DNA of 64,000 nt, taken from positions 347,739 to 411,738 of the forward strand of contig NZ_FOPS01000001.1 of the NCBI RefSeq assembly GCF_900113545.1, in the 5' to 3' direction. The notes below the pieces were generated by a model, which was given only the letters and a program-made list of their open reading frames with translations, searched no databases and had not been told where the DNA came from. Both the position numbers and the translations under genes were made by a program. Within the stretch, counting starts at the first letter, position 1, and each line of letters begins with the position of its first letter. The DNA comes from Neisseria elongata subsp. elongata. GTDB lineage: Bacteria > Pseudomonadota > Gammaproteobacteria > Burkholderiales > Neisseriaceae. Of this stretch, positions 42,796 to 50,426 are shown one piece after another.

Positions 42796-44541
42796 CTATT
42801 TACCCAAAATCACCACGCCGTCGACACCTTGCAGGCGGATTTTCGCCAAAGCATTCTGTGCCGCTTCCTGGCTGCTGAAGCTACCGGTGCGTACGCGGTA
42901 GACCTTGCCTTTGGCTGTGTCTACTTCGTTGATGGAGGCACTGTATCCGGCATCCGCCAAGCGTTGCTGGACTTTTTTGGCCTGCGCCTGCGAATTATAA
43001 GCACCTGCCTGTATTATCGCACGCCGGCCTTTCTGGTTATTCAATATTTCTTTCGGATCAGCCTTGGCGGGCTTGGATTTGTTTTCCAATGCCTGCTGGG
43101 CTTTGTTGCCGGCGGTTTTTTTGGCGTCGTCGCGTTTTTTCTGTTCGGCCAACCGCTTATCTTCTTCGGCCTTTTTCGCTTCGGCCTGTTTGCGCTCTTC
43201 TAAACGTTTTTTCCGCTCGGTCAAACGTTTTTCTTCTTCCGCTACTTTTGCTTCGGCCTGTTTGAGTTCTTCCAGCCGTTTCTTGCGTTCGGCCAGACGT
43301 TTTTCTTCATCCGCTATTTTCGCTTCGGTCTGTTTGCGTTCTTCCAAACGTTTTTTCTGCTCGGCCAAGCGTTTTTCCTCGGCGGCTTTTTTCGCGTCGT
43401 CGCGTTTTTTCTGTTCGACCAGACGCTTCTCTTCTTCGGCCTTTTTCATTTCAGCCTGTTTACGCTCTTCCAAACGCTTTTTCTGTTCGGCCAAGCGTTT
43501 TTCGTCGGCAGCTTTTTTCGCATCGTCGCGTTTTTTCTGTTCGGCCAACCGCTTCTCTTCTTCCGCTATTTTTGCTTCGGCCTGTTTGCGCGCTTCCAAA
43601 CGTTTTTTCTGTTCGGCCAGACGCTTCTCTTCCTCAGCCTTTTTCATTTCAGCCTGTTTGCGTTCTTCCAAACGTTTTTTCTGCTCGGCCAACCGCTTCT
43701 CTTCCTCAGCCTTTTTCATTTCGGCCTGCTTGCGTTCTTCACGCTGTTGTTTCAATTCGGCCAGGCGTTCTTCTTCTTCTTTCAAACGCTTTTCTTCCGC
43801 GCGCTGTTTCGCTTCCAGCCTTTTTTGTTCTTTAGCCTGTCTTTCGGCGAGGCGTTTTTCCTCGGCTTCCTGTTTTTGTTTGGCCAAGCGGGCTTCTTCT
43901 TCCCGTTTGGCGCGTTCGGCCGCTTCCTCTTCTGCCGCCAAACGATCGGCTTCGGCTTTCCGTTCCGCTATTTCCCTGGCTTTTTCTTCAGCCTGGCGTT
44001 TGGCCTCGGCTGCTTTTTGCGCTGCTTTGCGCTCGGCTTTTTCCGCTGCCTGTTTGTTGCTGTTGTTGATGGTTATGGCGGGAAGCGGCTGCCGGTCGTA
44101 ATCATTGTTGGGTTCGGCTTTTTTTACCACGGTGTGCACGTTGCCGTCGTCGCCTTGCGCTTCTACTGTTTCCTGGCCTTCCTTCAATTCATATACGGGC
44201 GGCACTTCCTTGGCCTTTTCAGACGGCATCTCGAAGGTGTCGTTGGCGGTTTCATCCTGAGCCGAACCGCCGCCGGCAAGCAGCGGATTTTCCAATTCGT
44301 CTTGCCTGGTTTTGCCGCCCGCAGGCTCGATTGGCTTGGGGGTCAATATTTCGGGCTGCCCACCGTCTTTATTGATGCTGATGTTCTGGGCGGCATTGCC
44401 GCCCTCGTCGCCGCCGTTTACCGCGACGCCGAATACGATGCCCGCCACCAGTACCATGGCCGAAGCCCCTACCAGGCGGCGGCGGTTTTTCCGTTTTAAT
44501 TGCTCGTATTCGTTCATCGAATCCAATCGTTTGTCTGCCAT
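42796..44541 (-). CDS. dedD: SPOR-domain protein with a long repetitive coiled coil (DedD-like)
   Basis: A 581-residue inner-membrane protein: cytoplasmic start, one helix (about 22-42), an acidic/Pro-rich segment, then a long charged helix (165-476) rich in Glu/Lys/Arg and Ala, and a SPOR domain (505-581; RRAIIQAGAYNSQAQAKKV, YRVRTGSFSSQEAAQNAL). SPOR domains bind denuded peptidoglycan at division sites. Its position in the folC-dedD-cvpA-purF order fits DedD, but DedD is about 220 residues; the repeat region accounts for the excess and gives a TolA-like appearance. The gene name is inferred from position and SPOR domain. Confidence 0.85.
   Translation of the reverse strand: MADKRLDSMNEYEQLKRKNRRRLVGASAMVLVAGIVFGVAVNGGDEGGNAAQNISINKDGGQPEILTPKPIEPAGGKTRQDELENPLLAGGGSAQDETANDTFEMPSEKAKEVPPVYELKEGQETVEAQGDDGNVHTVVKKAEPNNDYDRQPLPAITINNSNKQAAEKAERKAAQKAAEAKRQAEEKAREIAERKAEADRLAAEEEAAERAKREEEARLAKQKQEAEEKRLAERQAKEQKRLEAKQRAEEKRLKEEEERLAELKQQREERKQAEMKKAEEEKRLAEQKKRLEERKQAEMKKAEEEKRLAEQKKRLEARKQAEAKIAEEEKRLAEQKKRDDAKKAADEKRLAEQKKRLEERKQAEMKKAEEEKRLVEQKKRDDAKKAAEEKRLAEQKKRLEERKQTEAKIADEEKRLAERKKRLEELKQAEAKVAEEEKRLTERKKRLEERKQAEAKKAEEDKRLAEQKKRDDAKKTAGNKAQQALENKSKPAKADPKEILNNQKGRRAIIQAGAYNSQAQAKKVQQRLADAGYSASINEVDTAKGKVYRVRTGSFSSQEAAQNALAKIRLQGVDGVVILGK
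43132..43743 (-). repeat. In-frame 72-bp and 54-bp tandem repeats in the DedD-like gene
   Basis: Residues 267-470 consist of seven 24-residue units (consensus LEERKQAEMKKAEEEKRLAE + QKKR) and two 18-residue units (DDAKKAAEEKRLAEQKKR), plus a partial third, in the order A A A B A B A A A B'. Units differ by few bases, so the array could change length by recombination. Confidence 0.9.
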
Positions 44542-44558
44542 TTTGAACCTTGTCTGTC

Positions 44559-45875
44559 TTACCCGGCGGCGTGGTGTCCGGTGGGTTTGTCTTGATGTTC
44601 CATCACTTCCGCTACGGTATGGAAGGAACCGAAGGCCACAATTCTATCATTTTCCGTACTGTCGGCAAAAGCGGCGTGATACGCCGAGGCAATGTCGCCG
44701 AACATTCGGATATTGGCGATTCCGTGCGCTTCCAGTTTGGCCTGCAGTGCTGCCGCATCCATGCCCCGCGGCAGATGGAGCGGGGCGACGTACCAAACGT
44801 CGAACTGGTCTTTCACGATTTCCAATACGCCGTCTATGTCTTTGTCGGCCAACATGCTGAATACGGCCGTCCGTTTTTGCGCGAAAGGCAAGCCGATGAG
44901 GCTTTGGCGCATGGCGCGGGCGGCGTGCGGGTTGTGGCCGACATCCCAGACGGTCAGCGGCCGTCCGGGCAGCACTTGGAAGCGGCCGGGGTTTTCCGCC
45001 GACAGCAGGCCGCGTTTGATTGCCCCCACGTCAATCGGCAGGCGGTCGCCCAGGCATTCGACAACGGCCAGGGCGACTGAGGCATTGCCCAATTGATAGC
45101 CGCCGCGCAAGGCCGGCATGGGCAGGGCGTTGCGGTTGCGTTTGAGGCCGTCTGAAAAAAGCGTGCCGTGTTCGGGATGGAAACGGAACGACCATTGTTG
45201 GTTTTCCAATTTGCCGAAACTGAAATCGCGTTTGGCCAGCAGCAGCTGAGCGCCGATGTCGTCGGCATGTGCAGCTAACGACTGCGGCGGCGGATTTTGC
45301 CCGCAGACGGCCGGTTTGCCCGCGCGGAAAATTCCGGCCTTTTCAAAACCGACCTGTTCGACCGTATCGCCCAAAAACGCCTGATGATCCAAATCGATGC
45401 TGGTTACCGCCGCGACGTCGCCGTCAAATACGTTTACTGCATCCAAACGCCCGCCGAGGCCGACTTCCAATATCATCACGTCCACACGTTCGCGTAGGAA
45501 AATATCCACTGCGGCCAAGGTATTGAACTCGAAATAAGTCAGCGAAATATCGCCGCGCGCCGCTTCGATGCGCTCGAATGAGGCGGTTATGGCTTCGTCC
45601 GGCACAGGCCCGCCGTTTACGGCAATCCGTTCGTTGTAGCGCAGAAGGTGCGGGCTGGTCAGCGTGCCGGTTTTGAAACCGGCCTCTTTGTAGATATGGG
45701 TCAGGAAGGCGCAGACCGAACCTTTGCCGTTGGTGCCGCCCACCACGATGACGGGGCATTCCGGCTGCAATGCCATCCGCCGGCGCACTTCGCCGACGCG
45801 TTCCAAACCCATGTCGATTACGCCGTTGCTGTGTGCCGTTTCCAGATGGGAAAGCCATTCGCCAAGAGATTTCAT
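44559..45875 (-). CDS. folC: Bifunctional folylpolyglutamate synthase/dihydrofolate synthase
   Basis: Adds L-glutamate to dihydropteroate and polyglutamylates folates. The 438-residue protein begins MKSLGEWLSHLETAHSNGVIDMGL, has the P-loop VVGGTNGKGSVCAFLTHIY (about 48), TSPHLLRYNERIAVNG, FNTLAAVDIF and EVGLGGRLDAVNVFD, all Mur-ligase/FolC motifs. The inner start is chosen over a 21-codon extension. It lies 18 bases before the SPOR gene, so the two are co-transcribed. Confidence 0.95.
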   Translation of the reverse strand: MKSLGEWLSHLETAHSNGVIDMGLERVGEVRRRMALQPECPVIVVGGTNGKGSVCAFLTHIYKEAGFKTGTLTSPHLLRYNERIAVNGGPVPDEAITASFERIEAARGDISLTYFEFNTLAAVDIFLRERVDVMILEVGLGGRLDAVNVFDGDVAAVTSIDLDHQAFLGDTVEQVGFEKAGIFRAGKPAVCGQNPPPQSLAAHADDIGAQLLLAKRDFSFGKLENQQWSFRFHPEHGTLFSDGLKRNRNALPMPALRGGYQLGNASVALAVVECLGDRLPIDVGAIKRGLLSAENPGRFQVLPGRPLTVWDVGHNPHAARAMRQSLIGLPFAQKRTAVFSMLADKDIDGVLEIVKDQFDVWYVAPLHLPRGMDAAALQAKLEAHGIANIRMFGDIASAYHAAFADSTENDRIVAFGSFHTVAEVMEHQDKPTGHHAAG

Positions 45876-45907
45876 TTGTTTGCCTTCTGTTTGCTGTTTG
45901 ATATAGG

Positions 45908-45957
45908 AGGCCGTCTGAAAACCTGTTTTGCGTTGCACGGCGGCTTTCAGACGGCCT
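45908..45957. terminator. DUS pair between rpe and folC
   Basis: Inverted AGGCCGTCTGAA copies 26 bases apart, directly downstream of rpe. Confidence 0.7.
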
Positions 45958-45964
45958 CAATTCC

Positions 45965-46648
45965 TTAGCCGGCGGATTTGGCCAATTCGGCACGCATCTG
46001 CCCGATAACCGCTTTGTAATCGGGCTGTCCGAAAATCGCCGATCCCGCCACGAAGGTATCCGCTCCGGCAGCCGCCACTTCGGCAATATTGCCGACTTTG
46101 ATGCCGCCGTCCACCTCCAAAGCAATCCGCCTGCCCGCAACCGCCTGATATTCGTCCAATAAAGCGCGGGTACGGCGGATTTTTTCCAAAGTATGGGGAA
46201 TAAAGCCCTGCCCGCCGAATCCCGGATTGACCGACATCAGCAGCACCATGTCCAAACGGTCGAGCACGTTTTCCAAAACCGACACCGAAGTCGCCGGATT
46301 CAACACCAATCCGGCCTGACAGCCGTGTTCGCGAATCAGGCTCAAACTGCGGTCCACATGACGGCTGGCTTCGGGATGGAAGGTAATGATGTCCGCCCCC
46401 GCTTTGGCAAAGGCAACAATCAAATCGTCCACCGGCTCCACCATCAGGTGAACGTCTACCGGCACCGAAGCATAAGGTTTCAGCGCGGCGCACACCATGG
46501 GGCCGAAAGTCAGATTGGGCACATAATGATTGTCCATCACATCGAAATGAATCAAATCCGCCCCAGCCTCGACAACGCTGCCGACTTCCTCGCCCAATCT
46601 GGCAAAATCGGCAGATAAAATGCTGGGGGCAATACGGAATTTCTGCAT
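45965..46648 (-). CDS. rpe: Ribulose-phosphate 3-epimerase
   Basis: Interconverts ribulose-5-phosphate and xylulose-5-phosphate. The 227-residue TIM-barrel protein starts [19 protein letters not shown], with [16 protein letters not shown] (metal ligands and catalytic Asp), [27 protein letters not shown] and IALEVDGGI (second catalytic Asp). An upstream 24-codon extension is rejected because the inner ATG follows AGGAAG. It leads the rpe/folC side of the cluster. Confidence 0.97.
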   Translation of the reverse strand: MQKFRIAPSILSADFARLGEEVGSVVEAGADLIHFDVMDNHYVPNLTFGPMVCAALKPYASVPVDVHLMVEPVDDLIVAFAKAGADIITFHPEASRHVDRSLSLIREHGCQAGLVLNPATSVSVLENVLDRLDMVLLMSVNPGFGGQGFIPHTLEKIRRTRALLDEYQAVAGRRIALEVDGGIKVGNIAEVAAAGADTFVAGSAIFGQPDYKAVIGQMRAELAKSAG

Positions 46649-46940
46649 AGCGGCTTCCTTTTCCTGAAAATGGCGCACAACCGGTTCGTTCTTTTTGCCT
46701 GACGGGCCACTACGTATCAACGGCCATCTGCATTTTCATTCAACATAAACTTTTTTGAAATTGTATTTTCACAACAAAAAACGGCGCGGCAAACCGTTAA
46801 AACCGGCAGAGCGCATAATATTTAATCAATCGTTATTTGTTTTACCCAAGTTTACGGCTATTATACCGTGTTTGACACGTCGTCCCCGTACATTTCCGCC
46901 TTAATTTCGAAGCCCGAACAGAAGACAAGAAGGTCATACC

Positions 46941-47360
46941 GTGCTTACTCCATCCGAACGCCGAATCCTGGGTATCCTCGCCGTCAGCGCGCCCTTAAGC
47001 TGCCTGCCCCTCCCCGCTTCGGCCCTGACTATTCAGGATTTTCATCCGAACTGCGACATCCGCCAACTGAACCTGAGCCGCGATCAATACGAATCCTTGC
47101 GCGGCCTGCGCGGCGAATACAAGCAGGCTGTGGAAAAGCTGAACCTGCAAAACAGGGGAAGCGAACGCCCGCTTCGGGACAACCTGCTGCGCGTATTGTC
47201 CAATCCGCACTTCGACGAAAGGCAGGCTCAACGTTATGTCAGCGAACGGTACGGCTACGGCCTGCAATTCGCGGTGGACGAATTGTCCGTTCAGCATAAA
47301 TTTTATCATTCGCTGACACCCGCCCAGCAGCGGATTTGGCTGCAAAAGTGCCTGTATTGA
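46941..47360 (+). CDS. Spy/CpxP-like periplasmic protein
   Basis: A 139-residue exported protein with a signal peptide (RRILGILAVSAPLSCLPLPASALT, about 7-30) and a helical body with one LTxxQ motif near the end (SLTPAQQRIWLQKC) and a related LSRDQYESLRGLRGEY at the start of the body, as in CpxP/Spy chaperones. In other bacteria such proteins inhibit CpxA or protect periplasmic proteins; here MisS in this window would be the CpxA-like partner. This link is inference. It has an upstream AT-rich region of about 290 bases shared with rpe. Confidence 0.7.
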   Translation: MLTPSERRILGILAVSAPLSCLPLPASALTIQDFHPNCDIRQLNLSRDQYESLRGLRGEYKQAVEKLNLQNRGSERPLRDNLLRVLSNPHFDERQAQRYVSERYGYGLQFAVDELSVQHKFYHSLTPAQQRIWLQKCLY

Positions 47361-47383
47361 ACCGCCGCAAAACAAAAAATATC

Positions 47384-47426
47384 AAACCCGACCGCTTGCC
47401 GCATCAACGGCATCATGGTCGGGTTT
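47384..47426. terminator. Hairpin terminator after the Spy-like gene
   Basis: AAACCCGACC and its complement form a 10-bp stem closed by GGTCGGGTTT and preceded by an A-tract, giving a bidirectional terminator. Confidence 0.75.
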
Positions 47427-47497
47427 GTAGCATTCAGGCAAACGCCATTTTTTCAGACGGCCTGAAAACATGATCCGGGCCGTCTGAAATCCCTGCC

Positions 47498-48829
47498 CTA
47501 TTCCGCCTCCTCAAAGCCCGTTACCTGCAGCCCGAAACCGTTCAAACCGTTCATAGAGGAAGGCTTGCCCATCACGCGCATTTTCTGCACGCCCAGTCCG
47601 GCCAGAATCTGCGCACCGATGCCGTAGGTTTTCCTGTCCCATTTCTTCACTTGGAAACTGTTTTTCGGCAGGGTGCGCTCCAGCAGCGCGGAACCGTCCT
47701 CCGTGCGGTGCAGCAGGATGGCCACCCCGCTTTCGGCCTGACTGAGGTGCGACAGTGCCGTAGGCAGCGGCCAAGAATGGTTGGGGTCGATTTGCAGGAA
47801 GTCCATCGCGCTGAACGGCTCATGCACGCGCACCAGCGTTTCCCTGTCGGCGGAAATTTCGCCTTTCACCAATGCCAAATGGGTTTCGCCCGACAGCTTG
47901 TCCACATAAACGTGCTGGCGGAACTCGCCCCAAGGCGTATGAACCAGCGTATCACCCATCTCCTCCAACAGGCTTTCCGTGCGGCTGCGGTATTCGATTA
48001 AGTCGGCAATCGTGCCGATTTTGATGCCGTGTTCTTCGGCAAACTTCATCAGTTCGGGCATACGCGCCATCGTGCCGTCGTCGTTCAGAATCTCGCAAAT
48101 CACGCCGGCGGGCATCAGGCCGCTCATCTGCGCCAAATCCACCGCCGCCTCGGTGTGCCCGGCGCGCACCAACACGCCGCCTTTTTGCGAACGCAGCGGG
48201 AAAATATGTCCGGGCTGGACGATGTCTTCCGGCCGCACTTCGGGCGAAACAGCCGTCTGAATGGTATGCGCGCGGTCGGCGGCGGAAATACCCGTGCTGA
48301 TGCCTTCTGCGGCTTCGATGGAAACGGTGAAATTGGTGCCGTATTGCGCGCCGTTTTTCTGCGTCATCTGCGGCAGGCGCAGGCGGTCCACCAATTCGTC
48401 GTTCATCGGCAGGCAAACCAGCCCGCGCGCGTGTTTAATCATAAAGTTAATCGCCTGCGGGGTAACGAATTGGGCGGCCATCACCAAATCGCCTTCGTTT
48501 TCGCGGTCTTCGGCGTCGGTGATGATGACCATTTTGCCGGCCTTGATGTCGGCCAGGATTTCGGGAATGGTGGAAACGGCTGTCATGGTGTGTTTACCTT
48601 CTTGTAAATTTTGAGACGGGGCGTGGACGGTATCGAGCCACATGGCGGGCATCGCGGCGGCCTGTTCGATTTTGCGGGCCTTCTTTTCGCCGAAAGATTT
48701 GTTTTTCAACAGGGCGGAAAGTTCGCCGGGATTGACGGCGGCGGTTTGGGCGAAGAGTGCCTGCCTGCCGCCGCAGCGTTCGTCTATCCACTGCCGCAGG
48801 TTGGCGCGGCGCAGTTCGGTGATGTTCAT
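47498..48829 (-). CDS. ribB: RibB (DHBP synthase) with RibA-like C-terminus and an in-frame N-terminal HTH domain
   Basis: The frame encodes 443 residues. Residues 1-81 resemble an XRE/CI-type repressor DNA-binding domain (RRANLRQWIDE, GELSALLKNKSFGEKKARKIE, then AMPAMWLD). From Met82 (MTAVSTIPEILADIKAGKMV) the sequence is RibB with the active-site ITDAEDRENEGDLVMAAQF and HARGLVCLPM, followed by a RibA-like domain (about 290-443) that lacks the zinc Cys cluster, as in RibBX proteins, so GTP cyclohydrolase II activity is unlikely. The shorter form would start at 48586, with GAAGG 9 bases upstream; the long start has no clear ribosome-binding site. It makes the ribulose-5-phosphate-derived precursor used by RibH. 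Confidence 0.88.
   Translation of the reverse strand: MNITELRRANLRQWIDERCGGRQALFAQTAAVNPGELSALLKNKSFGEKKARKIEQAAAMPAMWLDTVHAPSQNLQEGKHTMTAVSTIPEILADIKAGKMVIITDAEDRENEGDLVMAAQFVTPQAINFMIKHARGLVCLPMNDELVDRLRLPQMTQKNGAQYGTNFTVSIEAAEGISTGISAADRAHTIQTAVSPEVRPEDIVQPGHIFPLRSQKGGVLVRAGHTEAAVDLAQMSGLMPAGVICEILNDDGTMARMPELMKFAEEHGIKIGTIADLIEYRSRTESLLEEMGDTLVHTPWGEFRQHVYVDKLSGETHLALVKGEISADRETLVRVHEPFSAMDFLQIDPNHSWPLPTALSHLSQAESGVAILLHRTEDGSALLERTLPKNSFQVKKWDRKTYGIGAQILAGLGVQKMRVMGKPSSMNGLNGFGLQVTGFEEAE
48584..48586 (-). promoter_or_regulatory. Alternative internal start of ribB
   Basis: ATG of codon 82, preceded by GAAGG at 9 bases, matches the usual N-terminus of neisserial RibB (MTxxSTIPEILADIKAGK). 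Use of this start would give the enzyme without the HTH domain. Confidence 0.6.
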
Positions 48830-48931
48830 GAAAGTTTACTGAATAGTATGGAAGCGGCATTGTATGCCTTTATTTACCGTCAAGTAAACATTTTACCCAT
48901 TTGCAGTCGGAAAAACGTTTTCCAGACGGCC

Positions 48932-49804
48932 TCATCCTCGCGGATGGTGCTCGGAGACGATATTTTTCAGCCGTTCGTTGGCGACATGGGTGTAGATTTG
49001 GGTGGTGCTGATATCGGCATGGCCAAGCAGGCTTTGAACGACGCGCAAATCCGCGCCGTGATTGACCAGATGGGTGGCAAAGGCATGGCGCAGGCTGTGC
49101 GGGCTGAGGTGGCGGATGCCGGCCGCTTCGGCATACTTGTCGACAATCATCCATGCCAACTGACGGCTGATGCCGTTGCGCTTCTGTCCGACAAACAATT
49201 CGTCGCAGCGGGCGTTTTTCAGCAAAACGGGACGGGCCTGCGCCAGATAACGTTCTATCCAATATGAGGCTTCTTCGCCCATCGGTACCAAACGCTGTTT
49301 GCCGCCTTTGCCGATGGTAACGACCAGGCCGCGCTGCAAATCGATTTCACCCAACGTCAGCTTGACCGCCTCGCTGACGCGCAGCCCGGAGGCATACATC
49401 AATTCCAACAAAGCCTTGTCGCGCAGGCCGTGCGGGCTGTCGGTATCGGGGGCGGCCAGCAGCATTTCGATTTGGCTTTCGCTCACGATGGCGGGCAGGG
49501 TGCGTTCCTGCTTGGGCGCGGTCAGATATTCGGTCGGGTCATTGGAAAGCTGTTCCGTTTCCAGCAGCCAGCCGTAAAACCGTTTGCAGGCCGACAATGC
49601 CCGCGCCTGCGAACGCGTTTTTTCGTCGGGATGGTAAACGGCGGCAGCCAAACCGCTGCCGTCGGCCGACAGCCAGTCTTCGCCCTGCCCCGCCAAACGG
49701 ACGGCGATTTTGTTCAAATCGCGCCGGTAGGCCGCCAGCGTATTCGCACTCAAACGTTCCTGAAGCCAAAGATGGTCGAGAAAACGGTCGGTCAAATCAC
49801 TCAT
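48932..49804 (-). CDS. xerD: Tyrosine recombinase XerD
   Basis: Resolves chromosome dimers at dif with XerC. The 290-residue protein starts MSDLTDRFLDHLWLQERLSANTL (core-binding domain to about 105) and has the catalytic Arg (LMYASGLRVSEAVKL, about 148), Lys, HxxR (LSPHSLRHAFATHLVNHG), His (LLGHADIST) and Tyr (TQIYTHV, about 275). An upstream 23-codon extension is a DUS read-through. It lies 5 bases after the bcp stop, so they form an operon. Confidence 0.96.
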   Translation of the reverse strand: MSDLTDRFLDHLWLQERLSANTLAAYRRDLNKIAVRLAGQGEDWLSADGSGLAAAVYHPDEKTRSQARALSACKRFYGWLLETEQLSNDPTEYLTAPKQERTLPAIVSESQIEMLLAAPDTDSPHGLRDKALLELMYASGLRVSEAVKLTLGEIDLQRGLVVTIGKGGKQRLVPMGEEASYWIERYLAQARPVLLKNARCDELFVGQKRNGISRQLAWMIVDKYAEAAGIRHLSPHSLRHAFATHLVNHGADLRVVQSLLGHADISTTQIYTHVANERLKNIVSEHHPRG

Positions 49805-49809
49805 GGTTT

Positions 49810-50247
49810 TCAGACGGCCTTCAAAGCATCCAATACTTCCTGCGCATGTCCGGCCACTTTGACTTTGCGCCATTCGTGCGAAATTTCGCCGTTTTCGTCC
49901 AGCACGAACGTGCTGCGCTCGATACCCAGCGATTCCTTGCCGTAGAGTTTTTTCAGCTTGATAACGTCAAACTGCTTACAGACGGCCTCATCTTTGTCGC
50001 TCAATAATTCAAATTGGAAGCCCTGTTTGGCGCAAAAATTCTGATGCGATTTCACGCCGTCGCGCGAAATACCCACCACCGTATAACCCAAAGCCTGAAA
50101 CTCCGGCAGCAGGCGGTTGAAATCCAAGCCCTCGGTGGTACAGCCGGGCGTGCTGTCTTTCGGATAAAAATAAACCACCAGCGGCAGATGGCCGGCAGAA
50201 TCGAAATCGCTGCCGGACGATGACGGCAAAGTAAATTGATACGGCAT
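49810..50247 (-). CDS. bcp: Bcp/PrxQ-type peroxiredoxin
   Basis: Thiol peroxidase reducing H2O2 and organic hydroperoxides in the cytoplasm. The 145-residue protein shows LVVYFYPKDSTPGCTTEGLDFN (peroxidatic Cys about 36), VVGISRDGVKSHQNFCAKQGF, and RSTFVLDENGEI. The resolving Cys five residues after the peroxidatic Cys in E. coli Bcp is missing (GLDFN), so it may work as a 1-Cys or alternative-resolving type. The start MPYQFTLPSSS follows AGGAG. Operon with xerD. Confidence 0.93.
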   Translation of the reverse strand: MPYQFTLPSSSGSDFDSAGHLPLVVYFYPKDSTPGCTTEGLDFNRLLPEFQALGYTVVGISRDGVKSHQNFCAKQGFQFELLSDKDEAVCKQFDVIKLKKLYGKESLGIERSTFVLDENGEISHEWRKVKVAGHAQEVLDALKAV

Positions 50248-50334
50248 TTCGCACTCCTGAAAAAGCGCGATGGTAGGCCGTCTGAAAACAATAGGCAAGG
50301 CTTGGAAGGCACATCTTCTTTTTCAGACGGCCAC

Positions 50335-50375
50335 TTATCCACAGTTTACCTATTTTAACGCTTGACTTATCCACA
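50335..50375 (+). promoter_or_regulatory. Two perfect DnaA boxes upstream of clpB
   Basis: TTATCCACA occurs exactly at 50335-50343 and 50367-50375, both in the same direction, 32 bases apart. The second lies within the spacer of the clpB promoter candidate. Confidence 0.7.
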
Positions 50376-50389
50376 GGAGGCTCTATATA
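50362..50389 (+). promoter_or_regulatory. Sigma-70-like clpB promoter
   Basis: TTGACT (50362-50367), a 16-base spacer, and TATATA (50384-50389). I see no convincing sigma-32 pattern (CTTGAAA/CCCCAT). The start codon is 37 bases downstream. Confidence 0.65.
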
Positions 50390-50426
50390 GCGTGGCATGA
50401 AAAATCAAACCGAGTAAGGAGTCATC

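Noticed and set aside
43132..43743. Regularly spaced repeats resembling a CRISPR array
   Set aside because: The repeats are contiguous, in frame and encode helical units; there are no unique spacers.
48830..48931. FMN riboswitch upstream of ribB
   Set aside because: The gap is about 100 bases and shows none of the conserved FMN-aptamer segments.
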